The notes: generated by a model from the letters alone, not told the origin. A stretch of DNA of 16,857 bases from an uncultured Verrucomicrobiota bacterium (GCA_946631535.1 CAMPAF010000027.1:1-16857); one strand, 5' to 3'. Shown: positions 1-8,139, numbered from the stretch's first letter. Numbers and translations: made by a program.

Positions 1-323
1 ACTTCGGCGCGTTCGTGGACCTCGGCGGCGTGGAGGGCCTCGTGCCCGTGCGCGAGATATCCTGGGACAAGGTCGTCAAGCCGTCCGACTTCGTCAAGGA
101 AGGCGACCTCGTCACGGTCAAGATCATCTCCCTCGACTGGGAACGGGAGCGCATCTCGCTCTCGATCCGCCAGTGCCAGGCCAAGCCTCTCAAGCCGCGC
201 ACGCCCGAAGAGCTCGCCGCCGAGGCCGAGGCGCAGGATGTCCAGAACTGGATGGACGCCCACAAGGACGACAACAGCGGGTTCAGTTCGCTCGGCTCGG
301 CCTTCGACGGACTGAAGTTTTAG
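1..323 (+). CDS. S1 RNA-binding domain protein, C-terminal fragment (5' end outside window)
   Basis: The reading frame is open from the left edge (first full codon at base 3) to TAG at 321-323, so this is a 3' partial gene. The visible part has the second half of an OB-fold S1 domain: FGAFVDLGGVEGLVP, then EISW, then a VGD-like turn (KEGDLVTVKI), and it ends in ERISLSIRQ. An acidic tail follows, ending LGSAFDGLKF. S1 domains bind single-stranded RNA. The EISW and ISLSIRQ motifs are those of ribosomal protein S1-like multi-domain proteins. A separate S1-type gene, the better rpsA candidate, lies at the right edge on the other strand, so this copy may be an S1 paralogue or another S1-repeat RNA-binding protein. 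The number of domains cannot be known from the window. Confidence 0.85.
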   Translation, partial: FGAFVDLGGVEGLVPVREISWDKVVKPSDFVKEGDLVTVKIISLDWERERISLSIRQCQAKPLKPRTPEELAAEAEAQDVQNWMDAHKDDNSGFSSLGSAFDGLKF

Positions 324-342
324 TTGGTAGCTGGAAGTTGGC
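322..342. repeat. 7-bp-period repeat, three AGTTGG-type units
   Basis: Three consecutive 7-mers, AGTTGGT, AGCTGGA and AGTTGGC, run from the stop codon of the S1-domain gene into the proposed TTG start of the next gene. Only three units are present, so chance is possible, but the window holds other short-period runs. Confidence 0.5.
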
Positions 343-844
343 AAAAGAGCTTCGATATACCTTTAGGGAGGGTGACCTGATCGTCAATGGACACGTCTAC
401 CGGCGTCCGTGCGACTGGGCGGCGGAATGCGGTCCAACCGAATTCCTCGGCGGTCCACGCGCCTGGACACCCGCCGCCCAATCCGCCCTTGCCACATCCT
501 CTCCCCACTCTTCACTCTTCACGCCCCTCCGCGGGCTTCCTGACGACTTCCTGCTCTTTGCAGTCGGCCTAGACCGCGACTCGCCAACCGTCTGCGGCCT
601 GACGACTGCCGCCACCACCCTCACCGTCCGCTTCGAGGACGTGTGGCTCCTCCTGCCGACGGACAGCCGCGCCTTCTCGTACAAGTGCGAAGTGACGCGC
701 GACCCCCATTCGAAAGATGCACCATCGGCGCAAGCCGATGGCATCATCCGCGAATCCATCCCCGGTCTCGCCCCAGACGCGCGCATCTGCCTCGATCTCG
801 CCGACAGCGGCGGCTTCGTCCTTTCCTTCCAGCCAGAATCTTGA
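338..844 (+). CDS. Uncharacterised protein of about 168 residues
   Basis: The frame from about 338 to TGA at 842-844 shows strong GC bias at third codon positions and a plausible globular composition, unlike the antisense frames here, so I take it as real. I do not recognise the family. There is no ATG near the 5' end. TTG at 338 is the best start because the protein-like sequence begins right after it (AKELRYTFREGDLIVNG); CTG at 377 is a weaker option. No signal peptide or membrane segment is seen. The C-terminal half has alternating hydrophobic stretches (FEDVWLLLP, ICLDLADSGGFVLSF) that suggest a beta-rich fold. A low-complexity segment (PHSSLFTPL) is encoded by a 7-bp-period repeat at 506-522, which looks inserted. 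The gene follows the S1 fragment by about 14 nt and may be co-transcribed with it. Confidence 0.5.
   Translation: MAKELRYTFREGDLIVNGHVYRRPCDWAAECGPTEFLGGPRAWTPAAQSALATSSPHSSLFTPLRGLPDDFLLFAVGLDRDSPTVCGLTTAATTLTVRFEDVWLLLPTDSRAFSYKCEVTRDPHSKDAPSAQADGIIRESIPGLAPDARICLDLADSGGFVLSFQPES
506..522. repeat. 7-bp-period repeat (CACTCTT)2 CAC inside a coding region
   Basis: Two exact CACTCTT units plus a partial third sit inside the uncharacterised gene and encode Ser/Pro/Leu low-complexity sequence. Base use here differs from the flanking codons, which are G/C at third positions. Confidence 0.5.
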
Positions 845-854
845 TCTCATCATG

Positions 855-940
855 ATAACCACGAAATACACGAACCACACGAAATTGGGCTGGAGATCGT
901 ATGCTCGCCTTTCGTGTATTTCGTGTGTTTCGTGGTTTAT
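855..940. repeat. Inverted repeat with 9-bp period (TTTCGTGNN units)
   Basis: The left arm (855-884) reads ATAACCACG, AAATACACG, AACCACACG, AAA. The right arm (910-940) reads TTTCGTGTA, TTTCGTGTG, TTTCGTGGT, TTAT. The arms are near reverse complements around a 25-nt loop (885-909) and would form a long hairpin in DNA or RNA. It fills the gap between the uncharacterised gene and tatD, with its right arm touching the presumed tatD promoter box. Repeats built on CACGAA units are, to my knowledge, dispersed in many bacterial genomes, where they are translated as NHTK or TRNTR-like strings. The 9-nt period is shared with the repeat inside the ketosynthase gene at 9514-9646. Confidence 0.85.
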
Positions 941-945
941 ATATT
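940..945 (+). promoter_or_regulatory. Possible -10 box (TATATT) for tatD, leaderless arrangement
   Basis: TATATT ends 7 nt before the ATG at 953. The sequence between (CCCTCCC) has no Shine-Dalgarno complementarity. Transcription starting at or next to the ATG would give a leaderless mRNA. No convincing -35 is seen. Confidence 0.3.
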
Positions 946-952
946 CCCTCCC

Positions 953-1606
953 ATGATCGACGCCCACTACCATCGAAACGGCTATCCGGCCTTCCTTCGC
1001 ACGCCTGACGGCGAAACGCCATTCCACGGCATCCACCCGTGGCAGGCCGACGACAGTTTCGATCTCGATGCCATCCGCGCCCAGCTCATGGCCGATCCCT
1101 CGTCCGGCGTGGGAGAGATCGGGCTTGACCGGTTGAAGGCCAAGACGATCTCCGATTCCCAACGCAAGCTTTTCGCCCAGCAGCTCGCGCTCGCCGCCGA
1201 ACTCCGCCGCCCGGTCGTTCTTCACGGCGCAAAGTGCTGGGGCGAGGTGGTGGCCGCATGCCGTCCTTACAAGGGGCGCATCCCCGCGTTCCTCTTCCAC
1301 GGCTTCTCGCGCAGCGCTGGCCTTCTCCCAGAGATATTCGCGCTTGGCGGCTACGTCTCCATAGGTCCCGCCCTTCTCAACGACCACGCCGTCAACTACC
1401 GCGAGCTCGTCAAGGAACTGCCGCTCGGGCGCACACTCGTCGAGACGGACATGGACTATTCTCTCCCCGAAAACGATCCGGTCGGAACGTTGCGGCAGAT
1501 CGTCTCCACGCTCGCCGCCCTGCGCGGCGAGAGCGATCCGTCCGTCCTCGCCGCGCACCTTGCGGACAACGCCCGTGCGTTCCTGCAATCGCTCAGCGGA
1601 AGATGA
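953..1606 (+). CDS. TatD-family metal-dependent hydrolase
   Basis: A 217-residue TIM-barrel amidohydrolase-like protein of the TatD family (metal-dependent deoxyribonucleases and related hydrolases). Metal-site motifs appear in order: HYH at residues 5-7 (usually HCH), GEIGLD with Glu55, VVLHG with His91, LFHGFSRS with His116 (usually HCFSG), and ETDMDY with Asp166 (usually ETDSPY). The GIHPW motif near residue 26 is also typical. At 217 residues it is shorter than the usual 250-260. I start at ATG 953 because the family begins with an M-I-D-x-H pattern; upstream in-frame codons would translate the repeat. Its stop overlaps the 3' end of the convergent surface-protein gene by 14 bp. The real substrate is unknown. 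Confidence 0.85.
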   Translation: MIDAHYHRNGYPAFLRTPDGETPFHGIHPWQADDSFDLDAIRAQLMADPSSGVGEIGLDRLKAKTISDSQRKLFAQQLALAAELRRPVVLHGAKCWGEVVAACRPYKGRIPAFLFHGFSRSAGLLPEIFALGGYVSIGPALLNDHAVNYRELVKELPLGRTLVETDMDYSLPENDPVGTLRQIVSTLAALRGESDPSVLAAHLADNARAFLQSLSGR

Positions 1607-4600
1607 TCAGCATTCCCGTGAGATGCGCCAGCGAGAATGTCGAGTCGGCCTTCTTGCGGCGGTATGGACCGGACAGGTTGTCGCTGGCAAAATCGCCCGT
1701 CGCCGTGCCCGTCGCCGTCAGGAAGTCGTGCCACATGTCCGTCACGATGTTCGTGAAGTTGAGGAACTCCACGCGCGCGCCGGTCACCGTCACGTCGCCG
1801 TCAACCGCAAGCGGCGCGGCCAGCGACGTCGCGCCCTCGAAGTCCACCGTGAGCGTCCCCATGAGCGTCACGTCGCCCACGAGCGAACCGCCGGACGCGT
1901 CCGTGTAAAGCGAATCCACGGTCGCCGCCGCGCCGCCGAGGTCGATCGCGCCGCCGTTCTTCAGCGTCACCGACGTATCCTCTGCGAGCGCGGGCAAGCC
2001 GCCCTCGGCCGGTCCGACCGTGAACCACTTCTTCTTGAGGTACGCCTCCACGTCCGCCACCTCCGCCTCGGAGAGGAGCCGCTCGTAGCCGATCACCTCG
2101 GCGAACCACGCGCGCACGCCGCGGTGCCAGCCGCGCCCGAGGTAGTAGATCTTGTCCTGATAGTCGGCGAAGGCGCCGCTCGTCTCGTCGCATTGCGCCG
2201 AAAGGATGAACGTGTTGGGGACATTGAAGGTGGTCGTGTTCGGCGTCGCCGTGTAGTCGCTGAACGTTCCGTCCTCTCCGATCACATGAAGCAGGTAGCC
2301 GTACTTGTGGTAGGTCGTGCCGGTGTACGGGCGCAAGACAAAACGCGTCGTGTTCGCCTCGTTCACCATGATGCCCCGCTCGGTGTTTCCAACGTCCAGG
2401 AAGCCCTGTTGCGACCCAGCCCTGCCGTCGACCTTGCACACGAGGAAAAGCGTGCGCATGGTCGTCGTGGACGAGGAGACCATGTGGTTCGTGCCGTCCG
2501 TCGCGTTGCCGCCGAAGTAGACGGCCGGCTTGCCGTTGAACGCCGCCTCGTCGTAACGCTCGGGCGCCGTGTAGGTGTATTGCGGCGTGCCGACCTTCTT
2601 ATAGTCAGACGGTATACAACGGAAGTTCGCCATCGTGCCCGCGCGGCATGTCCAGTTCGTCACGCGCCCTTCCGCGTTCGTCTGTACGGTCTCGGGATGC
2701 GAGGCGTCCACCCAGTAGGCGATGCCGTTCGTGACGGGCATGTCCCCGTGCAGGCCAAACGACGTCCGCCCGCCGTCCACCACGAGCGACGCGCCGTCCC
2801 GCAGGGCGCAGTTCGCCGCGGTCGACGCCGACTTGTCCACGAGCGTCACTTTGCCGGCAATCTTGCCCGCGAAGGCGTTGCGGTCCGTCACGGTGAGCGT
2901 CGCCGCCGTTTCCGACGAGTTTGTCACGAATCCGTAGCCTTCCAGACCGGCCACCGTCGTATCGACGCCGTTCAGGTCGAACGTCGCGTCCTGCGACACC
3001 GAAATCGTCGTCGCCGGCGAGATGGCGGCCGGCAGCGTCCCCGTCTCCGCGTGCGGCTGCGCGATGCCCCACTTCTCGGCCAGGTAGTTCTCCACGCGCC
3101 GCATCTCGGGCTCCGAGAGAACGCGGTTAAACGCGATCACCTCCGCGATGTCGCCGTGGAAGCTGCGGCTGAAGCTGACGCCGTCGCCGTAATTTGCGCC
3201 GCCGCCGATTGAGGGGACGATGCGGCTGTTCCCCCTGTAGGTGCCGTAAGAATTCACGACGACGAAATCGTGCTCGTGGCGCATCGTCAGGATCTGCTGG
3301 ACGGCATCGTGGTACAAGTACATGGTGGCCCAGTTCTCTCCTTCACCAGGCCGCTGCACGCCGTCGAGGCGCAAGCCGTGCGTCGTGTCGAACGTCTCGC
3401 CCGTGCCGTCGTCCGGGCCGCGCACGTCCCACCCTGCCGCGCCGCACCTCTGGCCGATGATCCCGCCCCACCCATAGAAGATGAACGTGTTGTTGATGGA
3501 TACGCCCGTCCTGCGCGGACGCGTGAGGATGAACACCGTCTTTTGATCCACCGTGGCCAATCCGCCGCCCGATACCGTGTTGGTCGCCGCCAGACGCGGG
3601 AAATGCTCGGCGTCGGCCTCGAACATCAGGGCGTTGCGCCCGTTGATGGCCGCTTCCGACACCGTCGGCCCGCAGTAGGGGTAGCTCGCCGACCCCGTGG
3701 GCGGCACGAAGGCGAGTCCCGCGATGCCGGCCTTCGACGTCCACCGCGTCACGCGCCCTTCGCCGTCCGTGACGATCGTCGACGCGTCATCCGCGTCGAG
3801 CCAGTAGGCAAGGCTGCCGGAAAGGAACGGATCGTCCACAAGGCGCAGCGTGCCCGCGCGGACGGACGTCGGCCCCGTATACGTGGACGCCTCGGCGCCC
3901 GGATAGAGCGTCACCGTGTCGGACGTCGTCTTCACGAGTCCCAGCCGCTCGCCGTGCGCGCCGTCCGTCAGGCGCGCCTCCAACTGGAAGTCCGTCCCCT
4001 CGCGCCCGACCGTGAGCGCACCGCCATCCGCCGCCGCCGTCACGTTGATGCCGGACTGCGAGATCACGCCGAAGTTGACCGTGTTCGTGCCGCAGCCAAG
4101 CGTCATGCCCTCGCAGAACTCCGCCTTTGCGAAATCCACCGCGCCAAGGAACGAGATGTTCGTGACGGCCGTGAACACGGCCCCGCCGACCGACGTGAAG
4201 TCGTTCGACGCCACGAGCCCGTCGATGCGGCGGAACGTCACGACCGGCGTCTTGCTCTCCTTGGAGATGACCGGCCCGAGGCCGGGCGTGCCGTTCGGCC
4301 CCGTGATGAACAGCCCTGTGCTCGCATCCGCCAAGGTGGTCTTGCCCGTGTAGTCGCACGGCCCCGCCAGGTCAAGGCGGGCGTTCACGTTCAGCGTCAG
4401 CCCGCCCGGCCCCGTGATGCCACCCCTCGCGGTCAGGCTCCCCGTACCCGCCGTCCCCGGCTTGTTGTCGTGGTTCATCGCCGCGTCGTTCGCCAGCGTG
4501 ATGCGGCCGTCGAAGTTGACGTAAGGAGACCCGCCCCAGTTGATGAAGCCGCTGTGCGAGGTGGACGTGAGCTGGACGCCCGGCCCAGCGAACGTGAAAT

Positions 4601-6068
4601 CCTGCGCCAGCGTCGCGATGTTGTTCTGCCGAAGCTGGCCGCCTAAGCCATGCGCCGCGTCACCCAGCACGCGCACCGGGCTGGACAAGTTTCTGAATAT
4701 GGCAGCCGATTCCATCTGGAGGCGCACGCCAAGCACGGACGTGCCGCCCGTCCAGCCCGTCGCATCTGTCACGAACCTGATCGTGCCGTAGTCTTTCTGG
4801 ACGTTCGCCGCGCCGGCGAACGTCATCCCGGCCGTTCCCGCCAGCTTGAAGTTGCCTTGCAGGTAAAGGCGCCCTGTCACCGTCCAATTAGGGGATTCCT
4901 GCGTCGAGCAGCCGTTGAAGTAGAAGTACCCCGCAGAGCCCGCCTTGAACGCGAGTGTGCCGGGGCCGTTCCAATACTTGATCGCCCCGCTCGCCAGACC
5001 CGTCGCGCGCCAGATGACGCCCGCCGGATGCACGCCGTCGCCCACCGTGAGGGTGACGCCCGACGCGATGGTGAGTTCCGCGCCGCTCTCGACGAGGAGC
5101 GCGGAGACGGCCGTGTCCTGCGAGACGGTCGTGTCCGAAGAAATCACGGCCACCTTCCCGTCCGCCGCCTGCCCTTCCACGAACGCCGCCGTCTCGGCGG
5201 GCACGAAGCCCTTCTCCGCGTCGTACACGAGGAAGTTGATCGCGTCGCCCGTCGCGCCCGCGCCGCACGAGATCACGGAGGCGTCGATGAAGCCGACGTC
5301 GGACGCGCGCCCCGAGACGAGGAACTTCTCCGTCTCGCCGAGGGCGGCGATGCCGTCCGTCAGCTGCAAATCGAGGAAACCGCCGTCCACGCGCGCGAGC
5401 GATGCGAACGTGACGGCGTACGAGGCGGCGTTCCCCTTCGTCACCTTGACGTGCGCGCGGTCGGGTCCGTACGCGAGCGCGCCGGCCGAGACGGAGAGGG
5501 CTGCGTCCGCCGCCGCAGCGGGCTGCCATTCAAAGAGGCCCGTGCGGAGGTTGAGCGCCGCGTCCGTGAGGAATGCGTCGGCGGCGGTCGAGACAAGCTT
5601 GCCTTCGGCGAGCGTGAGCGTGGCACCCGGCGCGGAGACCTTGTTGTAGAAGGTCACCGTCCCCGCGCCGCGCTTCGTCACCGTCGCGCCGGAGGCGAAG
5701 GAGACGTCGTTCGTGAACTTCACGCCCGCCGTGCTCGCCGCCGTCAAGATGGAGTCCCCCGTGATCACGACGGGCTGCCCCGCAAGCGTGAACGCGCTGG
5801 CGCCGAGGTCCACGTTGTTCCACGTCAGCGTGCCGACGTTGTTGGAGAGCGTCTTTTTGTAGTTGCTGTTCTGGTTGATGAATTTGACGGAGCCGCCGCC
5901 GTTCGCGACCGCCGCGTGCTGCCAGTAAGCGGCGGTCGACATGTTGTAGTTGTCGTTGATCGGCTGTATCCACGTGCCGTCAACGGCGGCGGCCAGCAAC
6001 CCGGGACCCATGCCGCATACGGCGACAAGAGCCACTGTCTTCAGGAAAGGACAAGTATGTTTCGACAT
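1593..6068 (-). CDS. Giant exported beta-strand-repeat protein with two LamG-like modules
   Basis: This 1491-residue protein begins with a Sec signal peptide (hydrophobic core about 11-26, cleavage near Ala27). Residues about 30-750 are glycine/threonine/aspartate-rich, beta-helix-like sequence resembling autotransporter-associated beta-strand repeats (for example SGATVTKRGAGTVTFYNK). Two homologous LamG/concanavalin-like modules follow. The first, about 750-1005, opens with AYWLDADD and closes with SEPEMRRVENYLAEKWGI. The second, about 1112-1350, opens with AYWVDASH and closes with SEAEVADVEAYLKKKW. The C-terminus is again beta-rich and ends GMLIIFR. I see no autotransporter barrel, LPXTG motif or PEP-CTERM, so the anchoring route is unclear. 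Family knowledge suggests a cell-surface or secreted adhesin or glycan-binding protein; substrate and role are inference. It has its own Shine-Dalgarno and probable promoter and looks monocistronic. Confidence 0.85.
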   Translation of the reverse strand: MSKHTCPFLKTVALVAVCGMGPGLLAAAVDGTWIQPINDNYNMSTAAYWQHAAVANGGGSVKFINQNSNYKKTLSNNVGTLTWNNVDLGASAFTLAGQPVVITGDSILTAASTAGVKFTNDVSFASGATVTKRGAGTVTFYNKVSAPGATLTLAEGKLVSTAADAFLTDAALNLRTGLFEWQPAAAADAALSVSAGALAYGPDRAHVKVTKGNAASYAVTFASLARVDGGFLDLQLTDGIAALGETEKFLVSGRASDVGFIDASVISCGAGATGDAINFLVYDAEKGFVPAETAAFVEGQAADGKVAVISSDTTVSQDTAVSALLVESGAELTIASGVTLTVGDGVHPAGVIWRATGLASGAIKYWNGPGTLAFKAGSAGYFYFNGCSTQESPNWTVTGRLYLQGNFKLAGTAGMTFAGAANVQKDYGTIRFVTDATGWTGGTSVLGVRLQMESAAIFRNLSSPVRVLGDAAHGLGGQLRQNNIATLAQDFTFAGPGVQLTSTSHSGFINWGGSPYVNFDGRITLANDAAMNHDNKPGTAGTGSLTARGGITGPGGLTLNVNARLDLAGPCDYTGKTTLADASTGLFITGPNGTPGLGPVISKESKTPVVTFRRIDGLVASNDFTSVGGAVFTAVTNISFLGAVDFAKAEFCEGMTLGCGTNTVNFGVISQSGINVTAAADGGALTVGREGTDFQLEARLTDGAHGERLGLVKTTSDTVTLYPGAEASTYTGPTSVRAGTLRLVDDPFLSGSLAYWLDADDASTIVTDGEGRVTRWTSKAGIAGLAFVPPTGSASYPYCGPTVSEAAINGRNALMFEADAEHFPRLAATNTVSGGGLATVDQKTVFILTRPRRTGVSINNTFIFYGWGGIIGQRCGAAGWDVRGPDDGTGETFDTTHGLRLDGVQRPGEGENWATMYLYHDAVQQILTMRHEHDFVVVNSYGTYRGNSRIVPSIGGGANYGDGVSFSRSFHGDIAEVIAFNRVLSEPEMRRVENYLAEKWGIAQPHAETGTLPAAISPATTISVSQDATFDLNGVDTTVAGLEGYGFVTNSSETAATLTVTDRNAFAGKIAGKVTLVDKSASTAANCALRDGASLVVDGGRTSFGLHGDMPVTNGIAYWVDASHPETVQTNAEGRVTNWTCRAGTMANFRCIPSDYKKVGTPQYTYTAPERYDEAAFNGKPAVYFGGNATDGTNHMVSSSTTTMRTLFLVCKVDGRAGSQQGFLDVGNTERGIMVNEANTTRFVLRPYTGTTYHKYGYLLHVIGEDGTFSDYTATPNTTTFNVPNTFILSAQCDETSGAFADYQDKIYYLGRGWHRGVRAWFAEVIGYERLLSEAEVADVEAYLKKKWFTVGPAEGGLPALAEDTSVTLKNGGAIDLGGAAATVDSLYTDASGGSLVGDVTLMGTLTVDFEGATSLAAPLAVDGDVTVTGARVEFLNFTNIVTDMWHDFLTATGTATGDFASDNLSGPYRRKKADSTFSLAHLTGMLIIFR

Positions 6069-6074
6069 GCGCTA

Positions 6075-6082
6075 CTCCTTTT
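6075..6082 (-). promoter_or_regulatory. Shine-Dalgarno for the surface-protein gene
   Basis: AAAAGGAG on the minus strand lies 6 nt before the ATG at 6068 and fixes that start. Confidence 0.8.
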
Positions 6083-6099
6083 GCGAAGTTAACACGCAT

Positions 6100-6129
6100 A
6101 TCTTACCATTATCCCCGCCCCATTTTCAA
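6100..6129 (-). promoter_or_regulatory. Candidate sigma70-type promoter of the surface-protein gene
   Basis: On the minus strand TTGAAA (6129-6124) and TAAGAT (6105-6100) are 18 nt apart, in an AT-rich 93-bp gap between two minus-strand genes. It would give a leader of about 25-30 nt carrying the AAAAGGAG site. An overlapping alternative is TTGCAA with GATAAT. Confidence 0.4.
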
Positions 6130-6161
6130 TTGCAAACTTTCGGGATGGGACGGCGATAGTG

Positions 6162-8126
6162 TCAGGACTGGATCGCCTTCTTGAGCGCGGCGGCCACGGC
6201 GGCGGGATCGCAGCCATCGAGGCGCTTGAGGACGCTCGTCCAGCGGAACGCGCCGGAGCCGGCCTGGTCGTACGGGCGGTGGAGGAACAGCTCGTCGAAC
6301 CCGCGCCGACGGGTACGGTAGGCAACCTGCACTGCCGCGAGGCGGCGCTCGAACGCCTGCACGTAGGCCTTTGCGAACGCGGGGTAGTCTCCCACGAACC
6401 TCTCGCGCCTGCGCACAACGTTCGCGTATGCGCCGACCAGCTCGTCGTACGATTCGCGGTACTTGACGAATGAGCCAGTGTGGTCCGTCACCACAAGGCC
6501 GGAGGGCAGGCCGTCCTCGCCGCACTGGAGCACCTCGTAGTTCATATCGAAGAGGCACTCGCCCGTCTCGGTGGCGGCACGGCCCACGATCATGTCGAGC
6601 GCGGCCGCCTCGCCCATCAGCGTCGCGAACGCTCGCGCGAAGGCAGGGTTGCGGAAGCGCTCGGGCGGAACCTTGTCGGAGGCGATGCCGCAGATGTAGG
6701 AGCGCATGTAGTAGAACGCGCGCACCGTGGTGCCGTGGTACTGGTTGTGGCCGAGGTACTTCTCGGTAAACTGCCCGAAGCCCACCTGGTGCGGCAGGTT
6801 CATGCCGAGCTGGCGGCAGGCTAGACGGCGGTCCAGGATGTAGTCCGCGTACTCGTTCGCCTCCAGGATCGACTGGAGCAGGTCCTTGCCCTCGTCAAGG
6901 TGCTCGGCTATGCCCCACTTCTGGAAGCGGATCACGAACACGCGGCAATAGTCCTTGCCCACCTCCTTGTACTGCACGATGTAGACGTTGCCGCGCTTGT
7001 GCCCTGCCACGGGACGGCGCGCCAGCGAGTGCGCGATGCGGCCGATGTTGACGTACTCCACCGTGCCGAGAAGGCGGATGAGGTTGAAGATGATCGACCG
7101 CACGCGGAAGTCGCACAGCTCAAGGAGCTCGGGATCCTGCGTGCGCTGCGCCTCGTCGAAGAGCGGGTCGAAGATCAGCTGGCCGTCCACCACGCTGCCG
7201 CCGGGCAGCCACTCGATCTGGCGGTAGAACTCGGGGCTAATTCCCTGGATGAGGTCCTGGTCGCCCACCTCAGTCTCGTTGGGACGGCGCGAGATGGCCG
7301 CGCTCATCGTGTTGCGCCAGTCTAGGTTGGCCGACGTCTCGTCGCGGAGGTTGGCCGGGAGGGCGAGTCGCCACTTCGTGGCTGCGGCCTCCACTGCGGA
7401 GCGGAGCGCCGCGTCGTCCTGCTCGCCTGGCTTGACCGCGTTGAACGCCTCGCGCACGTCCGGTGTCAGGTCTGTCGGGAATAGCGCGATCTCGGGCTGG
7501 CCGAGGCGGTTGTGCCCGCGCAGGCCTTCGGCTATCTCCTCCACCTGCGCGCGGAAGGCGTCGGGGGGCAACGCGCAGACCTTGCCAAGGCCGCCCGCCG
7601 TGAGGTAGCGTGTGCCGGTGTTGGCGTTGTAGTAGTAGATGGGCTCGTGCTGGATCGCGACGCGCGCGGCCGCGATAGCGCGGTCGATCTCCTCCGCGCT
7701 CTGCGGCGCGCGCGCCATGCGCCAGTTCTCGCCGCGCGCGCGCAGGGCGTCGCGCACCTTGGCGGCGTGCGTGTTGAGGAAGCGAATGCGCCGCTTGGAG
7801 ACGAGCGTCTGCAGCACCTCGTCAGCCTTGAACGCCAGGTCCATCCGGTCTGGGTCGGGCCGTATCAGCACGCAGTCCTCCGTGAAGAGCAGGTCTGCCG
7901 AGTCGGCCCATTCGGCCGTCGCATCGCGCTCGGTCAGCTCCGGCTGGCCGGCCTCCGCACGCTCGCGGTTGAGCTCCTTCACCCACGCGATGCGCTGCAT
8001 CGCATGGACCCCCTTCTGCGTCACGAGACCGGGAGTGCGGAAGAAAAGCGTGCCGATGCGGCTCTTGAGCGTGCCGTCCGGGTTCTTCGAAAAGATTGGA
8101 TCGCCTAGTATCTTCATGGTCCGCAT
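6162..8126 (-). CDS. Large protein of unknown family (654 aa), paralogue of the 734-aa protein at 11845-14049
   Basis: I do not recognise this family. No signal peptide or membrane helix is evident, so it is probably cytosolic. Visible landmarks are GENWRM (132-137), YYYNANTGTRYLT (164-176), PEIALF (211-216), EWLPGGSVVDGQ, VEYVNIG (about 355), FYYMRSYICGI, LMGEAAALDM (about 502) followed by a CLFDMNYEVL stretch, and FERRLAAVQ near the end. Each has a counterpart in the same order in the 734-residue protein, which implies full-length homology. It starts 13 nt after the ketoreductase stop, so it probably shares that operon. ATG 8126 is annotated, but ATG 8117 (MKILGDP) is an alternative: a TATAAT box at 8132-8127 abuts the first ATG and lies 9 nt before the second. 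Confidence 0.75.
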   Translation of the reverse strand: MRTMKILGDPIFSKNPDGTLKSRIGTLFFRTPGLVTQKGVHAMQRIAWVKELNRERAEAGQPELTERDATAEWADSADLLFTEDCVLIRPDPDRMDLAFKADEVLQTLVSKRRIRFLNTHAAKVRDALRARGENWRMARAPQSAEEIDRAIAAARVAIQHEPIYYYNANTGTRYLTAGGLGKVCALPPDAFRAQVEEIAEGLRGHNRLGQPEIALFPTDLTPDVREAFNAVKPGEQDDAALRSAVEAAATKWRLALPANLRDETSANLDWRNTMSAAISRRPNETEVGDQDLIQGISPEFYRQIEWLPGGSVVDGQLIFDPLFDEAQRTQDPELLELCDFRVRSIIFNLIRLLGTVEYVNIGRIAHSLARRPVAGHKRGNVYIVQYKEVGKDYCRVFVIRFQKWGIAEHLDEGKDLLQSILEANEYADYILDRRLACRQLGMNLPHQVGFGQFTEKYLGHNQYHGTTVRAFYYMRSYICGIASDKVPPERFRNPAFARAFATLMGEAAALDMIVGRAATETGECLFDMNYEVLQCGEDGLPSGLVVTDHTGSFVKYRESYDELVGAYANVVRRRERFVGDYPAFAKAYVQAFERRLAAVQVAYRTRRRGFDELFLHRPYDQAGSGAFRWTSVLKRLDGCDPAAVAAALKKAIQS

Positions 8127-8132
8127 ATTATA
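8127..8132 (-). promoter_or_regulatory. Possible internal -10 box (TATAAT) before the 654-aa gene
   Basis: A perfect TATAAT on the minus strand sits in the 13-bp gap after the ketoreductase stop. It is immediately before ATG 8126 and 9 nt before ATG 8117. No Shine-Dalgarno precedes either ATG. The -35 region lies in the ketoreductase 3' end and is poor (CGGCGG at 17-nt spacing). If used, it would give a leaderless or near-leaderless transcript starting at ATG 8117. Confidence 0.35.
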
Positions 8133-8139
8133 CCACGTT

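Noticed and set aside
569..1588. Minus-strand frame of 339 codons opposite tatD and the uncharacterised gene
   Set aside because: The plus-strand tatD has the full set of TatD motifs over the same bases. The antisense frame has none and translates the 9-bp repeat as HETHEIHE-like filler.
1560..6092. Long plus-strand open frames (1560-3212, 3270-4646, 4650-6092) opposite the surface-protein gene
   Set aside because: Their translations are Arg/Ala/His-rich with no motifs, as expected from the antisense of a GC-rich gene. The minus-strand frame has a signal peptide, Shine-Dalgarno and domains.
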